Shown: positions 55,206-64,000 of the stretch, piece after piece
Layout: each line of letters begins with the position of its first letter
How positions within the stretch are numbered: position 1 is the first letter of the stretch
Assembly (NCBI RefSeq): GCF_030063455.1
Contig: NZ_JASITB010000001.1
Span: 248,001 to 312,000 of the forward strand
Origin: Cryobacterium sp. PH31-O1
GTDB lineage: Bacteria > Actinomycetota > Actinomycetes > Actinomycetales > Microbacteriaceae
Reading direction: 5' to 3'
Length of the DNA stretch: 64,000 nt
Notes under the pieces: generated by a model
Database searches by the model: none
What the model was told of the DNA's origin: nothing
Seen by the model: only the letters and a program-made list of their open reading frames with translations
Program-made: the position numbers and the translations under genes

Positions 55206-56747
55206 ATGTCCCCGGTGGAAATTACTCCGGAGTTTAATCCGCTCAGGTCGCCCTCCGACTATCGTCTGAATCGAATTGCCGGGCCTTCTAGCCTTGTAAT
55301 CTTCGGCGTCACCGGTGACCTTGCGCGCAAAAAACTCATGCCCGCTGTCTACGACCTCGCTAACCGGGGGCTGCTGCCGCCCGGTTTCGCCCTGGTCGGT
55401 TTTGCGCGCCGAGACTGGGACAACGAAGACTTCATGCAGGTCGTGCATGATGCCGTTAAGGAGCATGCCCGCACCGAGTTCCACGAGGATGTCTGGGCGC
55501 AATTGGCCGAGGGCATCCGTTTTGTTTCTGGCACTTTTGATGACGATGAAGCCTTCACCCGTCTTAGCCAGACCATCGACGACCTCGACCGTGAGCGCGG
55601 AACAATGGGCAACCATGCGTTCTACCTGGCGATCCCGCCGAAGGCCTTCCCCCAGGTCACCGAGCAGCTGCGCCGTTCCGGACTCGCCGAGCAGAAGGAT
55701 GGCCAGTGGCGCCGTGTCGTTATTGAGAAGCCTTTCGGCAGCGACCTCAAGACAGCGCGTCAGCTGAACGATGTCGTTGAGTCGGTCTTTCCGCCCGATT
55801 CCGTCTTTCGGATCGATCACTACCTCGGCAAGGAGACGGTGCAGAACATTCTGGCGCTGCGCTTCGCCAATGAGATGTTCGAGCCGCTCTGGAACGCCAA
55901 CCACGTTGAGCATGTGCAGATCACCATGGCCGAGGATATCGGCGTGGGAGGCCGCGCCGGATACTACGACGGCATCGGCGCCGCGCGCGATGTGATTCAA
56001 AACCACCTGCTGCAGCTTCTCGCCCTGACTGCTATGGAAGAGCCCATTTCCTTCGACGCCGCCGACCTGCGCGCCGAGAAAGAAAAAGTGCTCGCGTCGG
56101 TAAGGCTGCCCGCCGACCTCGGAGGCGGCACCGCCCGCGGTCAATACGCCGGTGGATGGCAGGGCGGAGAAAAGGTCGTAGGTTTTCTCGAGGAGGACGG
56201 CATGAATCCGGACTCGGTCACCGAGACCTACGCGGCTATGCGCCTGACCATCGACACGCGCCGCTGGGATGGAGTGCCGTTCTACCTGCGTGCAGGCAAA
56301 CGTCTCGGACGTCGCGTCACCGAAATCGCCGTGGTATTCAAACGCGCCCCGCAATACCTGTTCGCCCCCGGACAGACCGCCGAACTCGGCCATAACGCCC
56401 TTGTTATTCGGGTACAGCCAGACGAGGGAGTCACGATCAGGTTCGGATCGAAGGTTCCGGGAGTTGTCATGCAGGTGCGCGATGTGACCATGGACTTCGG
56501 TTACGGCCACGCCTTCACCGAGGCGAGTCCCGAGGCCTACGAGCGACTCATCCTCGATGTTCTCCTCGGCGACCCGCCGCTGTTCCCCCGGCACGAAGAG
56601 GTGGAACTGTCCTGGAAGATCCTCGACCCGATCGAGGAGTACTGGGCCACGCAGGGGCAGCCCGAGCAGTACCGTCCCGGAACGTGGGGCCCTACATCCG
56701 CTGATGACCTACTGGCCCGCGACGGCCGTACCTGGAGGCGTCCATGA
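55206..56747 (+). CDS. zwf: Glucose-6-phosphate 1-dehydrogenase
   Basis: The 513-residue enzyme starts at ATG 55206 after AAAGGAG. It has the NADP-binding GVTGDLARKKL, the EKPFGSDLKTA motif and the catalytic RIDHYLGKE. It commits glucose 6-phosphate to the oxidative pentose-phosphate pathway and produces NADPH. It overlaps opcA by 4 nt (ATGA). Its activity in Actinobacteria depends on OpcA. Confidence 0.97.
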   Translation: MSPVEITPEFNPLRSPSDYRLNRIAGPSSLVIFGVTGDLARKKLMPAVYDLANRGLLPPGFALVGFARRDWDNEDFMQVVHDAVKEHARTEFHEDVWAQLAEGIRFVSGTFDDDEAFTRLSQTIDDLDRERGTMGNHAFYLAIPPKAFPQVTEQLRRSGLAEQKDGQWRRVVIEKPFGSDLKTARQLNDVVESVFPPDSVFRIDHYLGKETVQNILALRFANEMFEPLWNANHVEHVQITMAEDIGVGGRAGYYDGIGAARDVIQNHLLQLLALTAMEEPISFDAADLRAEKEKVLASVRLPADLGGGTARGQYAGGWQGGEKVVGFLEEDGMNPDSVTETYAAMRLTIDTRRWDGVPFYLRAGKRLGRRVTEIAVVFKRAPQYLFAPGQTAELGHNALVIRVQPDEGVTIRFGSKVPGVVMQVRDVTMDFGYGHAFTEASPEAYERLILDVLLGDPPLFPRHEEVELSWKILDPIEEYWATQGQPEQYRPGTWGPTSADDLLARDGRTWRRP

Positions 56748-57706
56748 TCGTCGATATGCCCAACACCACGACCGCGAAGATCTCGAAAGCACTCGTTCGC
56801 ATTCGGGAAGAGGGCGGCGCTGTCGCCCTCGGCCGTGTACTGACCCTGATCATTGCATCAACCGTCGGACACGAGGAAGAAGCCATCGAGGCCGCCAATG
56901 ACGCCTCGCGGGAGCATCCTATGCGCGTCATCGTCGTGTCCACTCAGGAAACCAACCCTTCGGCAGCGACACCCGAGGCACGGGTCGATGCGGAAATTCG
57001 AGTTGGCGGTGACGCCGGCGCCAGTGAGGTCATCGTTCTGCGCGTGTACGGAGAGGCCGCAAGCGATCCGGAAAGCCTGGTCACCGGCCTGCTGTTGTCG
57101 GATGCTCCCGTCGTCGCCTGGTGGCCGGGGACGGCCCCGGCCGTTCCCGGCGATTCCCCACTCGGCCGCATCGCCTACCGCCGCATCACGGATGCCTCGG
57201 CGCAGCCGGATCCGCAGGCCGCGCTGCACCACCTGTGCGATAGCTACCAGCCAGGCGACACCGACTTCGCCTGGACCCGCCTGACGCTGTGGCGAGCTCA
57301 GTTGGCCGCCGTGTTGGACCAGCCCCCGTATGAACCGGTCACCGGCATCCGGGTCTCTGGCGCCGCGGCCTCACCGTCGACCACCCTGTTGGCAGCGTGG
57401 CTGCAGATGCAGCTGCAGGTGCCCGTGGACTACGAGCTGACCACCGGTCCCCACGAGGGCGGCGTGCACGGGGTACACCTCACCCGCGAGTCAGGGACTA
57501 TCTCGCTCGAACGTGAAGTGCCAGACATCGCCACGCTCAGCCAGCCGGGACAACCTATGCAGGATCTGACCCTCAAACGTCGCAGCCTGCGCGACTGTCT
57601 GGCCGACGAACTGCGTCGACTTGATCCCGACGAGCTGTATGGTGAGGTCATCACTCGCGGCCTGCCGCAACTCGATGATGTGCTGAGCCCAGGAACCGGA
57701 TTGTGA
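56744..57706 (+). CDS. opcA: Glucose-6-phosphate dehydrogenase assembly protein OpcA
   Basis: The 320-residue protein starts in the zwf stop. The N-terminal MIVDMPNTTTAKISKALVRIREEGG and later VVAWWPGTAP with DFAWTRLTLWRAQLAA are OpcA hallmarks. OpcA is known in Actinobacteria and cyanobacteria as a redox-linked activator of Zwf. It contains two Cys residues at most. It overlaps pgl by 4 nt (GTGA). Confidence 0.95.
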   Translation: MIVDMPNTTTAKISKALVRIREEGGAVALGRVLTLIIASTVGHEEEAIEAANDASREHPMRVIVVSTQETNPSAATPEARVDAEIRVGGDAGASEVIVLRVYGEAASDPESLVTGLLLSDAPVVAWWPGTAPAVPGDSPLGRIAYRRITDASAQPDPQAALHHLCDSYQPGDTDFAWTRLTLWRAQLAAVLDQPPYEPVTGIRVSGAAASPSTTLLAAWLQMQLQVPVDYELTTGPHEGGVHGVHLTRESGTISLEREVPDIATLSQPGQPMQDLTLKRRSLRDCLADELRRLDPDELYGEVITRGLPQLDDVLSPGTGL

Positions 57707-58491
57707 CCATGACTAATGATCGACGCGTGCTGGTGCACCAGAACAAGCAAGCGTTGGCCGGTTCGGTCGCTGCCCGATTTCTGACAAACATGGTCGATGT
57801 GCTGCAGGAACAAGATGAAGCGCACGTTGTACTGACCGGTGGCTCCGTGGGAATCGCCGTGCTGGCGGCCATCAACGAATCGGCCGCACGCGACACCATC
57901 GACTGGTCCCGAGTCAGCTTTTGGTGGGGTGACGAGCGTTGGGTCCCTCGCGCAGACCCCGAGCGGAACGAGTTACAGGCACGCGATGCTCTGCTCAACC
58001 ACATCGACGTGCCGCCCGCCAACATCCACGCATTCGGCGCATCAGATGACCCACACACAGCGGGAGAGGACGCCCTCGAGGCCGCGGCCGCTCGGTACAC
58101 GGCGGAGCTGCTGGCCCACGCTACGGAGGGTGCCCAGTACCCCCGTTTTGACGTGACATTTCTCGGGGTCGGACCAGACGGGCACATCGCGTCGCTGTTC
58201 CCGCACCGGTCGGGCATTCGCGAGCGGGACGCGAGCGTGATAATCGTGCGCGACTCGCCCAAGCCGCCGGCTGATCGCCTGTCGATGACACGCCCCGTGC
58301 TCAATTCTTCAGACCGGGTCTGGCTGGTTCTGGCCGGCTCCGACAAGGCCTCAGCCCTTGGACTTGCACTGGCGGGAGCGAGCCGCGACGAGGTTCCTGC
58401 AGCGGGAATCAAGGGACGCTACCGCACGATGTTCTTCGTTGACAGCGACGCGGCAGCCCAGGTCCCGGAAAACCTTATCTCACCGGCATAG
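57703..58491 (+). CDS. pgl: 6-phosphogluconolactonase
   Basis: The 262-residue enzyme starts at GTG 57703 within the opcA stop. It has LTGGSVGIAVL, SFWWGDERWVPRADPERNE and FLGVGPDGHIASLFP, the hallmarks of the NagB-like Pgl family. It hydrolyses 6-phosphogluconolactone, completing the oxidative branch except for Gnd, which is not in the window. A bidirectional terminator follows. Confidence 0.95.
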   Translation: MTMTNDRRVLVHQNKQALAGSVAARFLTNMVDVLQEQDEAHVVLTGGSVGIAVLAAINESAARDTIDWSRVSFWWGDERWVPRADPERNELQARDALLNHIDVPPANIHAFGASDDPHTAGEDALEAAAARYTAELLAHATEGAQYPRFDVTFLGVGPDGHIASLFPHRSGIRERDASVIIVRDSPKPPADRLSMTRPVLNSSDRVWLVLAGSDKASALGLALAGASRDEVPAAGIKGRYRTMFFVDSDAAAQVPENLISPA

Positions 58492-58550
58492 TCCAAACGT
58501 CGACGGTCTCTAAAGACACCGCCTGGAAAAGACTCCTTCTTGCAAAGCAC

Positions 58551-58586
58551 AAAAGCCGGCTCTCGATTTATCGAGAACCGGCTTTT
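58551..58586. terminator. Bidirectional Rho-independent terminator
   Basis: AAAAGCCGG-c-TCTCGA and TCGAGA-a-CCGGCTTTT pair across a TTTA loop, with A/T tracts on both sides. It separates the convergent pgl and rbpA genes. Confidence 0.92.
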
Positions 58587-58597
58587 GCGTTCGAATA

Positions 58598-58966
58598 TCA
58601 GTTTGTGGGAGACAGCTTGCCGCGACGAACGCGCAACTGATTGAGCGCCTCTTCAAGGAGCGACTCTGCTTCTTCCTCGGTTCGACGTTCCTTGACGTAA
58701 GCCAGGTGTGTCTTGTAGGGCTCAAGCTTCACGACGGAGGGAGGATTCTCCTTGTCGCGGCCGGCCGGCAGCCCGGATGACGGGCAATCGATGGTCACGG
58801 GAATCTCCTCGTCGGGAAGGCTCGCGGCAAAGTACCGTACGGTCTCGTTGCCGAGTGCGTCCCAGTAGGAAACCTTGATGCGGTCCGCGTGAAAACCGCG
58901 GTCCTGCTCACCCATGGGGCCCGCGCCTACACGCGAGCCACGAATTGCGCTGCCGCCTGATGCCAT
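58598..58966 (-). CDS. rbpA: RNA polymerase-binding protein RbpA
   Basis: The 122-residue protein starts MASGGSAIRGSRVGAGPMGEQDRG, the RbpA N-terminal tail. It has the core-domain segment RYFAASLPDEEIPVTIDCPSSG and the C-terminal sigma-interaction helix RRTEEEAESLLEEALNQLRVRRG. Only one of the usual zinc-binding Cys residues remains (TIDCPSSG), so it may not bind zinc. RbpA stabilises open promoter complexes with the housekeeping sigma factor in Actinobacteria. Confidence 0.95.
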   Translation of the reverse strand: MASGGSAIRGSRVGAGPMGEQDRGFHADRIKVSYWDALGNETVRYFAASLPDEEIPVTIDCPSSGLPAGRDKENPPSVVKLEPYKTHLAYVKERRTEEEAESLLEEALNQLRVRRGKLSPTN

Positions 58967-59096
58967 CTTGTTCCTCCGTTGAATCGTGCAGTCGTGCGCT
59001 GCATTATCGAGCAGTTATTAGTGCTGCAGAAATTTGTTGGTGCTGCCGAAATTCTGTGCCCTGAAAAGACAGGGTAACTCCGCCCGGGGCGAAAAG

Positions 59097-59348
59097 TTAA
59101 GCCCCGGTGTCAAACTTGGTGATCAATCCGAGCACGACGATGCACGAGATCCAGAGCAGGCCCAGAATAATTGTGATGCGGTTAAGGTTGCGCTCGGCAA
59201 CCCCAGAGGCTCCAAGGTTCGACGTCACGCCGCCACCGAACATGTCGGACAACCCACCGCCCCGTCCCTTGTGCAACAAAATGAGCATGGTGAGCAGGAG
59301 GCTCGTAATTCCGACGAGCACCTGCATGACGACCTGGAGAATCTCCAC
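59097..59348 (-). CDS. secG: Preprotein translocase subunit SecG
   Basis: The 83-residue protein has two hydrophobic segments (about 3-24 and 58-78) around the SecG loop HKGRGGGLSDMFGGG. GTG 59348 has GAAAGG 8 nt upstream; the longer frame to 59456 includes non-coding leader. SecG assists SecYE in export. A TATAAT at 59401-59406 (minus strand) is a good -10 box for it. Confidence 0.93.
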   Translation of the reverse strand: MEILQVVMQVLVGITSLLLTMLILLHKGRGGGLSDMFGGGVTSNLGASGVAERNLNRITIILGLLWISCIVVLGLITKFDTGA

Positions 59349-59400
59349 ACGAAACCTTTCAAGACACGGTGGGCGCAACTCTGGCGCCCAGACCATCGTA

Positions 59401-59406
59401 ATTATA
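59401..59406 (-). promoter_or_regulatory. secG -10 element
   Basis: On the minus strand TATAAT lies about 53 bp before the secG start and just downstream of the tpiA hairpin. No clear -35 is visible. Confidence 0.45.
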
Positions 59407-59420
59407 CCCGAGACACGGGA

Positions 59421-59453
59421 GCGAGGCGGTTGCCCTGGGGGCAACCACCTCGC
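59421..59453 (-). terminator. Hairpin after tpiA
   Basis: GCGAGG-c-GGTTGCCC and GGGCAACC-a-CCTCGC form a 14-bp stem with one mismatch and a TGG loop, 26 bp after the tpiA stop. It probably ends the gap-pgk-tpiA transcript. Confidence 0.7.
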
Positions 59454-59478
59454 CACGCTATGTCAAGAACGCGTCGGA

Positions 59479-60279
59479 CTACAGGCCGACGTGCTTGTGA
59501 TACCGAATAATGCTGGAGAACTCCGGAATGTCCAGGCTCGCACCGCCGACCAGGGCACCGTCAACGTTGGGCTCACGCATGAAAGCGGCAATGTTGCCGC
59601 TCTTGACCGAGCCGCCATACAGAATTCGGGTCTTGTCGGCAACATCCTGTCCGAGAGTGTCGACGAGAACTCCGCGCAGCGCTGCGGCGACCTGTTCCGC
59701 CTGCTCCGGTGTGGCGGCTTGGCCGGAGCCAATCGCCCACACCGGCTCGTAGGCGACGACAATGTCGGCCGCATGCGTGACACCAGCGAGGGCAGCGCGC
59801 AGTTGGGCGACCGGAACCGCACTCGGACCGTGGACGGCGAGGTCCTCAGCGCTCTCACCGACACAGATCAGCGGTACGAGGTTGTGCTTCAACGCGGCGG
59901 TCACCTTGGCGGCAACCTGCCCGTCGCTCTCATTGTGCAGCGTTCGGCGTTCGGAATGCCCGATGATGACGTACTGACATTCCAACTGCGCAAGGAACGC
60001 ACCTGAGATCTCGCCCGTATAGGCACCCGAATCCTGGGCTGACACATCCTGAGCACCGAACGCCAGCGGGAGCTTGTCGGCCGACACGAGCGTCTGCACG
60101 CTGCGCAGATCGGTGAACGGTGGGAAAACTGCCACCTCGACAGCGGCGAAGTCGTGCCCGGCGTCCTTGAGGTTCCACGCGAGCTTCTGTACGAAAGCGA
60201 TTGCCTGGAGGTGGTCCAGGTTCATCTTCCAGTTGCCCGCGATCAGCGGTGTGCGCCGAGGGTTGATGTTTACTGCCAT
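59479..60279 (-). CDS. tpiA: Triosephosphate isomerase
   Basis: The 266-residue TIM barrel has Lys18 (GNWKMN), His108 (IIGHSERR) and Glu178 (AYEPVWAIG), the complete catalytic set. It ends with the typical GGASLD..F phosphate site. It interconverts dihydroxyacetone phosphate and glyceraldehyde 3-phosphate. It overlaps pgk by 10 nt, so translation is coupled. Confidence 0.97.
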   Translation of the reverse strand: MAVNINPRRTPLIAGNWKMNLDHLQAIAFVQKLAWNLKDAGHDFAAVEVAVFPPFTDLRSVQTLVSADKLPLAFGAQDVSAQDSGAYTGEISGAFLAQLECQYVIIGHSERRTLHNESDGQVAAKVTAALKHNLVPLICVGESAEDLAVHGPSAVPVAQLRAALAGVTHAADIVVAYEPVWAIGSGQAATPEQAEQVAAALRGVLVDTLGQDVADKTRILYGGSVKSGNIAAFMREPNVDGALVGGASLDIPEFSSIIRYHKHVGL

Positions 60280-61484
60280 CCGAGGACCTCCAGTCCTGGT
60301 AGACGTTTGCCTTCGAGAAATTCGAGGCTAGCGCCACCGCCGGTAGAAATATGACCGAATTGGTCGTCGTGGAAACCGAGGATGCGCACGGCCGCGGCTG
60401 AGTCGCCGCCACCGACCACGCTGAGGCCGGTGACCTCGGTGAGGGCGGCGGCCACCGTTCGGGTGCCCTCCGCAAAAGGTGCCAGTTCAAAAACACCCAT
60501 CGGACCGTTCCAGAACACGGTGTTCGACACACGAATAATGGCCGCGAATGCTGCCGCGGTTTCGGGCCCGATGTCCAGGCCGAGTCCGGCGGCGCCGAAC
60601 GGTGTGTTCTCAATTCCATCAGCTGGGGTGATTACGTGCTCAGCGTCGGCACCGAACTTCGACGCCACCACGACGTCGGTCGGAAGCACGATTTTCACAC
60701 CGAGACGTTCGGCTTCGGCCAGGTAGCCGCGAACTGTCTCGATCTGGTCGCTTTCCAGCAGGCTGGCGCCGACCTGGTGTCCCTGGGCGGCGAGGAATGT
60801 GAACAGCATGCCGCCACCGATGAGCAGGGAATTCACCCTTGGCAGCAGATGTCCGATGACGCCGAGCTTATCGCTGACCTTGGAGCCACCGAGGATGACC
60901 GTGTACGGTGCGTCCGGCTTCTCGGTGAGACGATCAAGCACGTCGAGTTCGGCGGCAATGAGCAGCCCGGCCGCGCTCGGCAAGAGCGAAGCCAGATCAT
61001 AGACGCTCGCCTGCTTGCGGTGCACGACCCCGAATCCGTCGGATACGAGTGCGTCGCCGAGCCGGGCGAGTTGCTCGGCGAAGGCGACGCGCTCGGCATC
61101 CGCTTTGCTGGTTTCTCCGGCATTAAAGCGCAGGTTCTCCAGGACGACAATTTCGCCGTCCTTCAGCGCAGCGACGGCACGGGTGGCAGAGTCGCCGACG
61201 GTATCGGTGGCAAAGGCTACCGGGAGATTCACCAGTTCGCCGAGGCGAGCGGCAACCGGCTCCAGACTGTATTGGGGATCAACTGCACCGTCGGGGCGCC
61301 CGAGGTGAGAGACGATGACCACGCGGGCGCCCTGGGCGACGAGGGCGTTGAGGGTGGGCAGTGACGCCCGCACTCGTCCGTCGTCGGTGATCTGACCGTT
61401 CTTCAAAGGCACATTCAGGTCGAAGCGGACTATAACCCGCTTTCCGCGCAGCGGTCCCAGCGAGTCAATCGTGCGTAACGTCAC
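60270..61484 (-). CDS. pgk: Phosphoglycerate kinase
   Basis: The 404-residue kinase starts at GTG 61484, 8 nt after AAAGG; the frame is open further to 61574 but has no family sequence. Marks are VIVRFDLNVPL, VSHLGRPDG, ENLRFNAGE, ILGGSKVSDK and the C-terminal VVGGGDSAAAV. In ENLRF..E and KVSDK the substrate and ADP sites are intact. It lies 10 bp after gap in the glycolytic operon. Confidence 0.97.
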   Translation of the reverse strand: MTLRTIDSLGPLRGKRVIVRFDLNVPLKNGQITDDGRVRASLPTLNALVAQGARVVIVSHLGRPDGAVDPQYSLEPVAARLGELVNLPVAFATDTVGDSATRAVAALKDGEIVVLENLRFNAGETSKADAERVAFAEQLARLGDALVSDGFGVVHRKQASVYDLASLLPSAAGLLIAAELDVLDRLTEKPDAPYTVILGGSKVSDKLGVIGHLLPRVNSLLIGGGMLFTFLAAQGHQVGASLLESDQIETVRGYLAEAERLGVKIVLPTDVVVASKFGADAEHVITPADGIENTPFGAAGLGLDIGPETAAAFAAIIRVSNTVFWNGPMGVFELAPFAEGTRTVAAALTEVTGLSVVGGGDSAAAVRILGFHDDQFGHISTGGGASLEFLEGKRLPGLEVLGWQ

Positions 61485-61494
61485 CGCGCAACCT

Positions 61495-62604
<1,110 letters not shown>

Positions 62605-63231
62605 CTACGAGAGTAGCAGCAGGCCGTTCGTCTTCTCGCGTGCGACGGTGAAACGCTCCTGCACATTCGCCCAGTTCGCGATGTTCCAGAAAGCCTTCAC
62701 GTAGTCGGCCCGCACGTTGCGGTAGTCGAGGTAGTAGGCGTGCTCCCAGACATCGAGCATGAGAACCGGAACGGTTCCGGCCGCGAAGTTGGACTGCTGG
62801 TCGAAGAACTGCTCAATGATCAGACGCTGCCCGATGGAGTCCCACGCCAGGACGGCCCAGCCGGAACCCTGAACGCCGAGCGCTGCGGCGGTGAAATGTG
62901 CCTGGAACTTATCGAAAGAGCCGAAGTTGTCATCGATCGCAGCAGCGAGCTCGCCGACCGGCTTGTCGCCGCCGTTCGGGGACAGGTTCGTCCAGAAGAT
63001 GGAGTGGTTGACGTGGCCGCCGAGATTGAAGGCGAGATCCTTTTGGAGTTTGTTCACGTTGGCGAGGTTTCCGCTGTCGCGGGCCTCCGCGAGCTGGGTC
63101 AGGGCCGTGTTGGCGCCGGTGACGTAGGCCTGGTGGTGCTTGCCATGGTGGAGTTCCATGATGGTGCCGCTGATACTGGGCTCGAGGGCCGCATAGTCAT
63201 AATCAAGGGTGGGCAGGGTGTATTCGGCCAT
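62605..63231 (-). CDS. sodA: Superoxide dismutase (Mn/Fe family, Mn-like)
   Basis: The 208-residue enzyme has metal ligands His28 (MELHHGKHH), His76 (GHVNHSIFW), Asp160 and His164 (DVWEHAYY). The active-site Gln121 is in GVQGSGW, the Mn-type position. It removes superoxide in the cytoplasm; there is no signal peptide. It lies between whiA and gap, which are usually adjacent in Actinobacteria. Confidence 0.95.
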   Translation of the reverse strand: MAEYTLPTLDYDYAALEPSISGTIMELHHGKHHQAYVTGANTALTQLAEARDSGNLANVNKLQKDLAFNLGGHVNHSIFWTNLSPNGGDKPVGELAAAIDDNFGSFDKFQAHFTAAALGVQGSGWAVLAWDSIGQRLIIEQFFDQQSNFAAGTVPVLMLDVWEHAYYLDYRNVRADYVKAFWNIANWANVQERFTVAREKTNGLLLLS

Positions 63232-63332
63232 TACTTATCTCCTTGTGAGTTGTGCCACCGCACCGGGTGCGTGGCGTTGTATGCGACGGTTTAGTCTAGC
63301 TGCGCGCATTGCGAGCCACAGAATTCCAAGAT

Positions 63333-64000
63333 TTACGCGCCATCGGAATGAATCGGGTATTCAACATCCGTGCCTTCGACGCCGAGTTCTACCGCCTTTT
63401 TATCGGCCATGGCGAGCAGGCGTCGAATACGGCCGGCGACGGCGTCCTTGGTCATTGGCGGGTCGGCGTGGTGGCCCAGCTCATCGAGGCTGGAGTCGCG
63501 AAAGTTCAGGCGCAGGTCTCCCGCGTAACGCAGGTGCTTGGGAATATCTTCGCCGAGAATGTCCATGGCCCGTTGTACCCGCGCGCAGGCGGCGACAGCC
63601 GCTTCGGCAGAACGGCGAAGGTTCGCGTCGTCGAAGTTGACCAGTCGGTTTGCCGTGGCGCGCACTTCGCGGCGCTGGCGGAGGGTTTCCCAGTTGAGCA
63701 CGGTGTTGGTCGCGCCCATGTGCACGAGCATCGCGCCGATGGCGTCGCCGTCGCGAATGACGACGCGATGCACCCCGCGCACTTCACGAGCCTTAGCCGC
63801 GACGCCGAGGCGCCCCGCCGCTCCGACCAGCGCCATGGCTGCCTCATTCCCGGGACAGACGACCTCCAGGGCTGCGGAGCGGCCCGGATCGGTCAGTGTG
63901 CCGTGGGCGAGGAAAGCTCCGCGCCAGACGGCGGCGATTTCGTCCTTCGAGCCTGTGGTTAGCCGGTTCGGCAGACCGCGAATCGGTCGGCGCCGGGCAT
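63333..64000 (-). CDS. whiA: WhiA-family DNA-binding regulator, C-terminal part
   Basis: The frame enters from the right edge without its start; about 222 residues are visible. It reads [40 protein letters not shown] (LAGLIDADG-like core, split here), then [21 protein letters not shown] and a C-terminal helix-turn-helix segment [29 protein letters not shown]. WhiA is conserved in Gram-positive bacteria and controls sporulation and division genes in Streptomyces. Its place upstream of gap-pgk-tpiA is conserved. Confidence 0.95.
   Translation of the reverse strand, partial: ARRRPIRGLPNRLTTGSKDEIAAVWRGAFLAHGTLTDPGRSAALEVVCPGNEAAMALVGAAGRLGVAAKAREVRGVHRVVIRDGDAIGAMLVHMGATNTVLNWETLRQRREVRATANRLVNFDDANLRRSAEAAVAACARVQRAMDILGEDIPKHLRYAGDLRLNFRDSSLDELGHHADPPMTKDAVAGRIRRLLAMADKKAVELGVEGTDVEYPIHSDGA

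Overview
The window is about 64 kb of high-GC DNA whose gene order, GC-rich codon use, many GTG starts and long open shadow frames point to an actinobacterium. Marker genes (rbpA, whiA, mshA, opcA, 13E12/DUF222 HNH endonuclease, DUF3097, DUF3099) and the protein sequences suggest Microbacteriaceae, with a Cryobacterium-like relative as my best guess. It reads as ordinary chromosome. I see no tRNA, rRNA, insertion sequence, prophage or CRISPR array. About 60 genes are described; the first (LolA-like) and last (whiA) run off the ends.

Layout. 1-5.5 kb: a LolA-like exported protein, a small Cys-rich conserved protein, a J-domain/NERD protein, DUF1345, SRAP and DUF3097 proteins, then cspA with its long leader. 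5.6-10.1 kb: a divergent Lrp regulator/PLP sulphur-amino-acid enzyme pair, an SF2 helicase and an SGNH hydrolase. 10.2-15.5 kb: a three-gene hydroxamate siderophore operon (lysine decarboxylase, amine N-hydroxylase, fused acyltransferase-synthetase) under an IdeR/DtxR-type iron box. 15.6-26 kb: cell-wall carboxypeptidase, TrmH methyltransferase, sirtuin, histidine phosphatase, hydrolase-glycosyltransferase pair, trehalose synthase, two GAF-ANTAR regulators, exonuclease and L31B. 26-36 kb: ABC ATPase, divergent glgA/glgC, serB, fabG, DUF3099-SURF1 group, mshA, an ABC-F protein and a TetR regulator.

36-42.7 kb is the most accessory-looking part: a DUF222-HNH gene with intragenic pentapeptide-coding repeats, followed by hen1-pnkp, which encodes a complete bacterial RNA-repair cassette. 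42.7-47 kb is the suf Fe-S assembly operon (sufB-sufD-Rieske-sufC-sufT), with a palindromic SufR-like operator upstream but no sufR, sufS or sufU. 47-50 kb holds heme A synthase and heme O synthase genes around an unknown gene. 50-58.5 kb is the pentose-phosphate cluster tkt-tal-pgi-zwf-opcA-pgl, preceded by a long structured leader that could regulate tkt translation. 58.6-64 kb, on the minus strand, is whiA, sodA, gap-pgk-tpiA, secG and rbpA. With tal and pgi, these genes connect central carbon metabolism to NADPH supply.

Recurring features: many adjacent genes overlap by 1-10 nt, suggesting translational coupling. At least eight genes start directly downstream of a TANNNT -10 box with only 6-7 nt before ATG, which implies leaderless transcripts. 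Functions are inferred from family resemblance seen by eye; no database search was possible.
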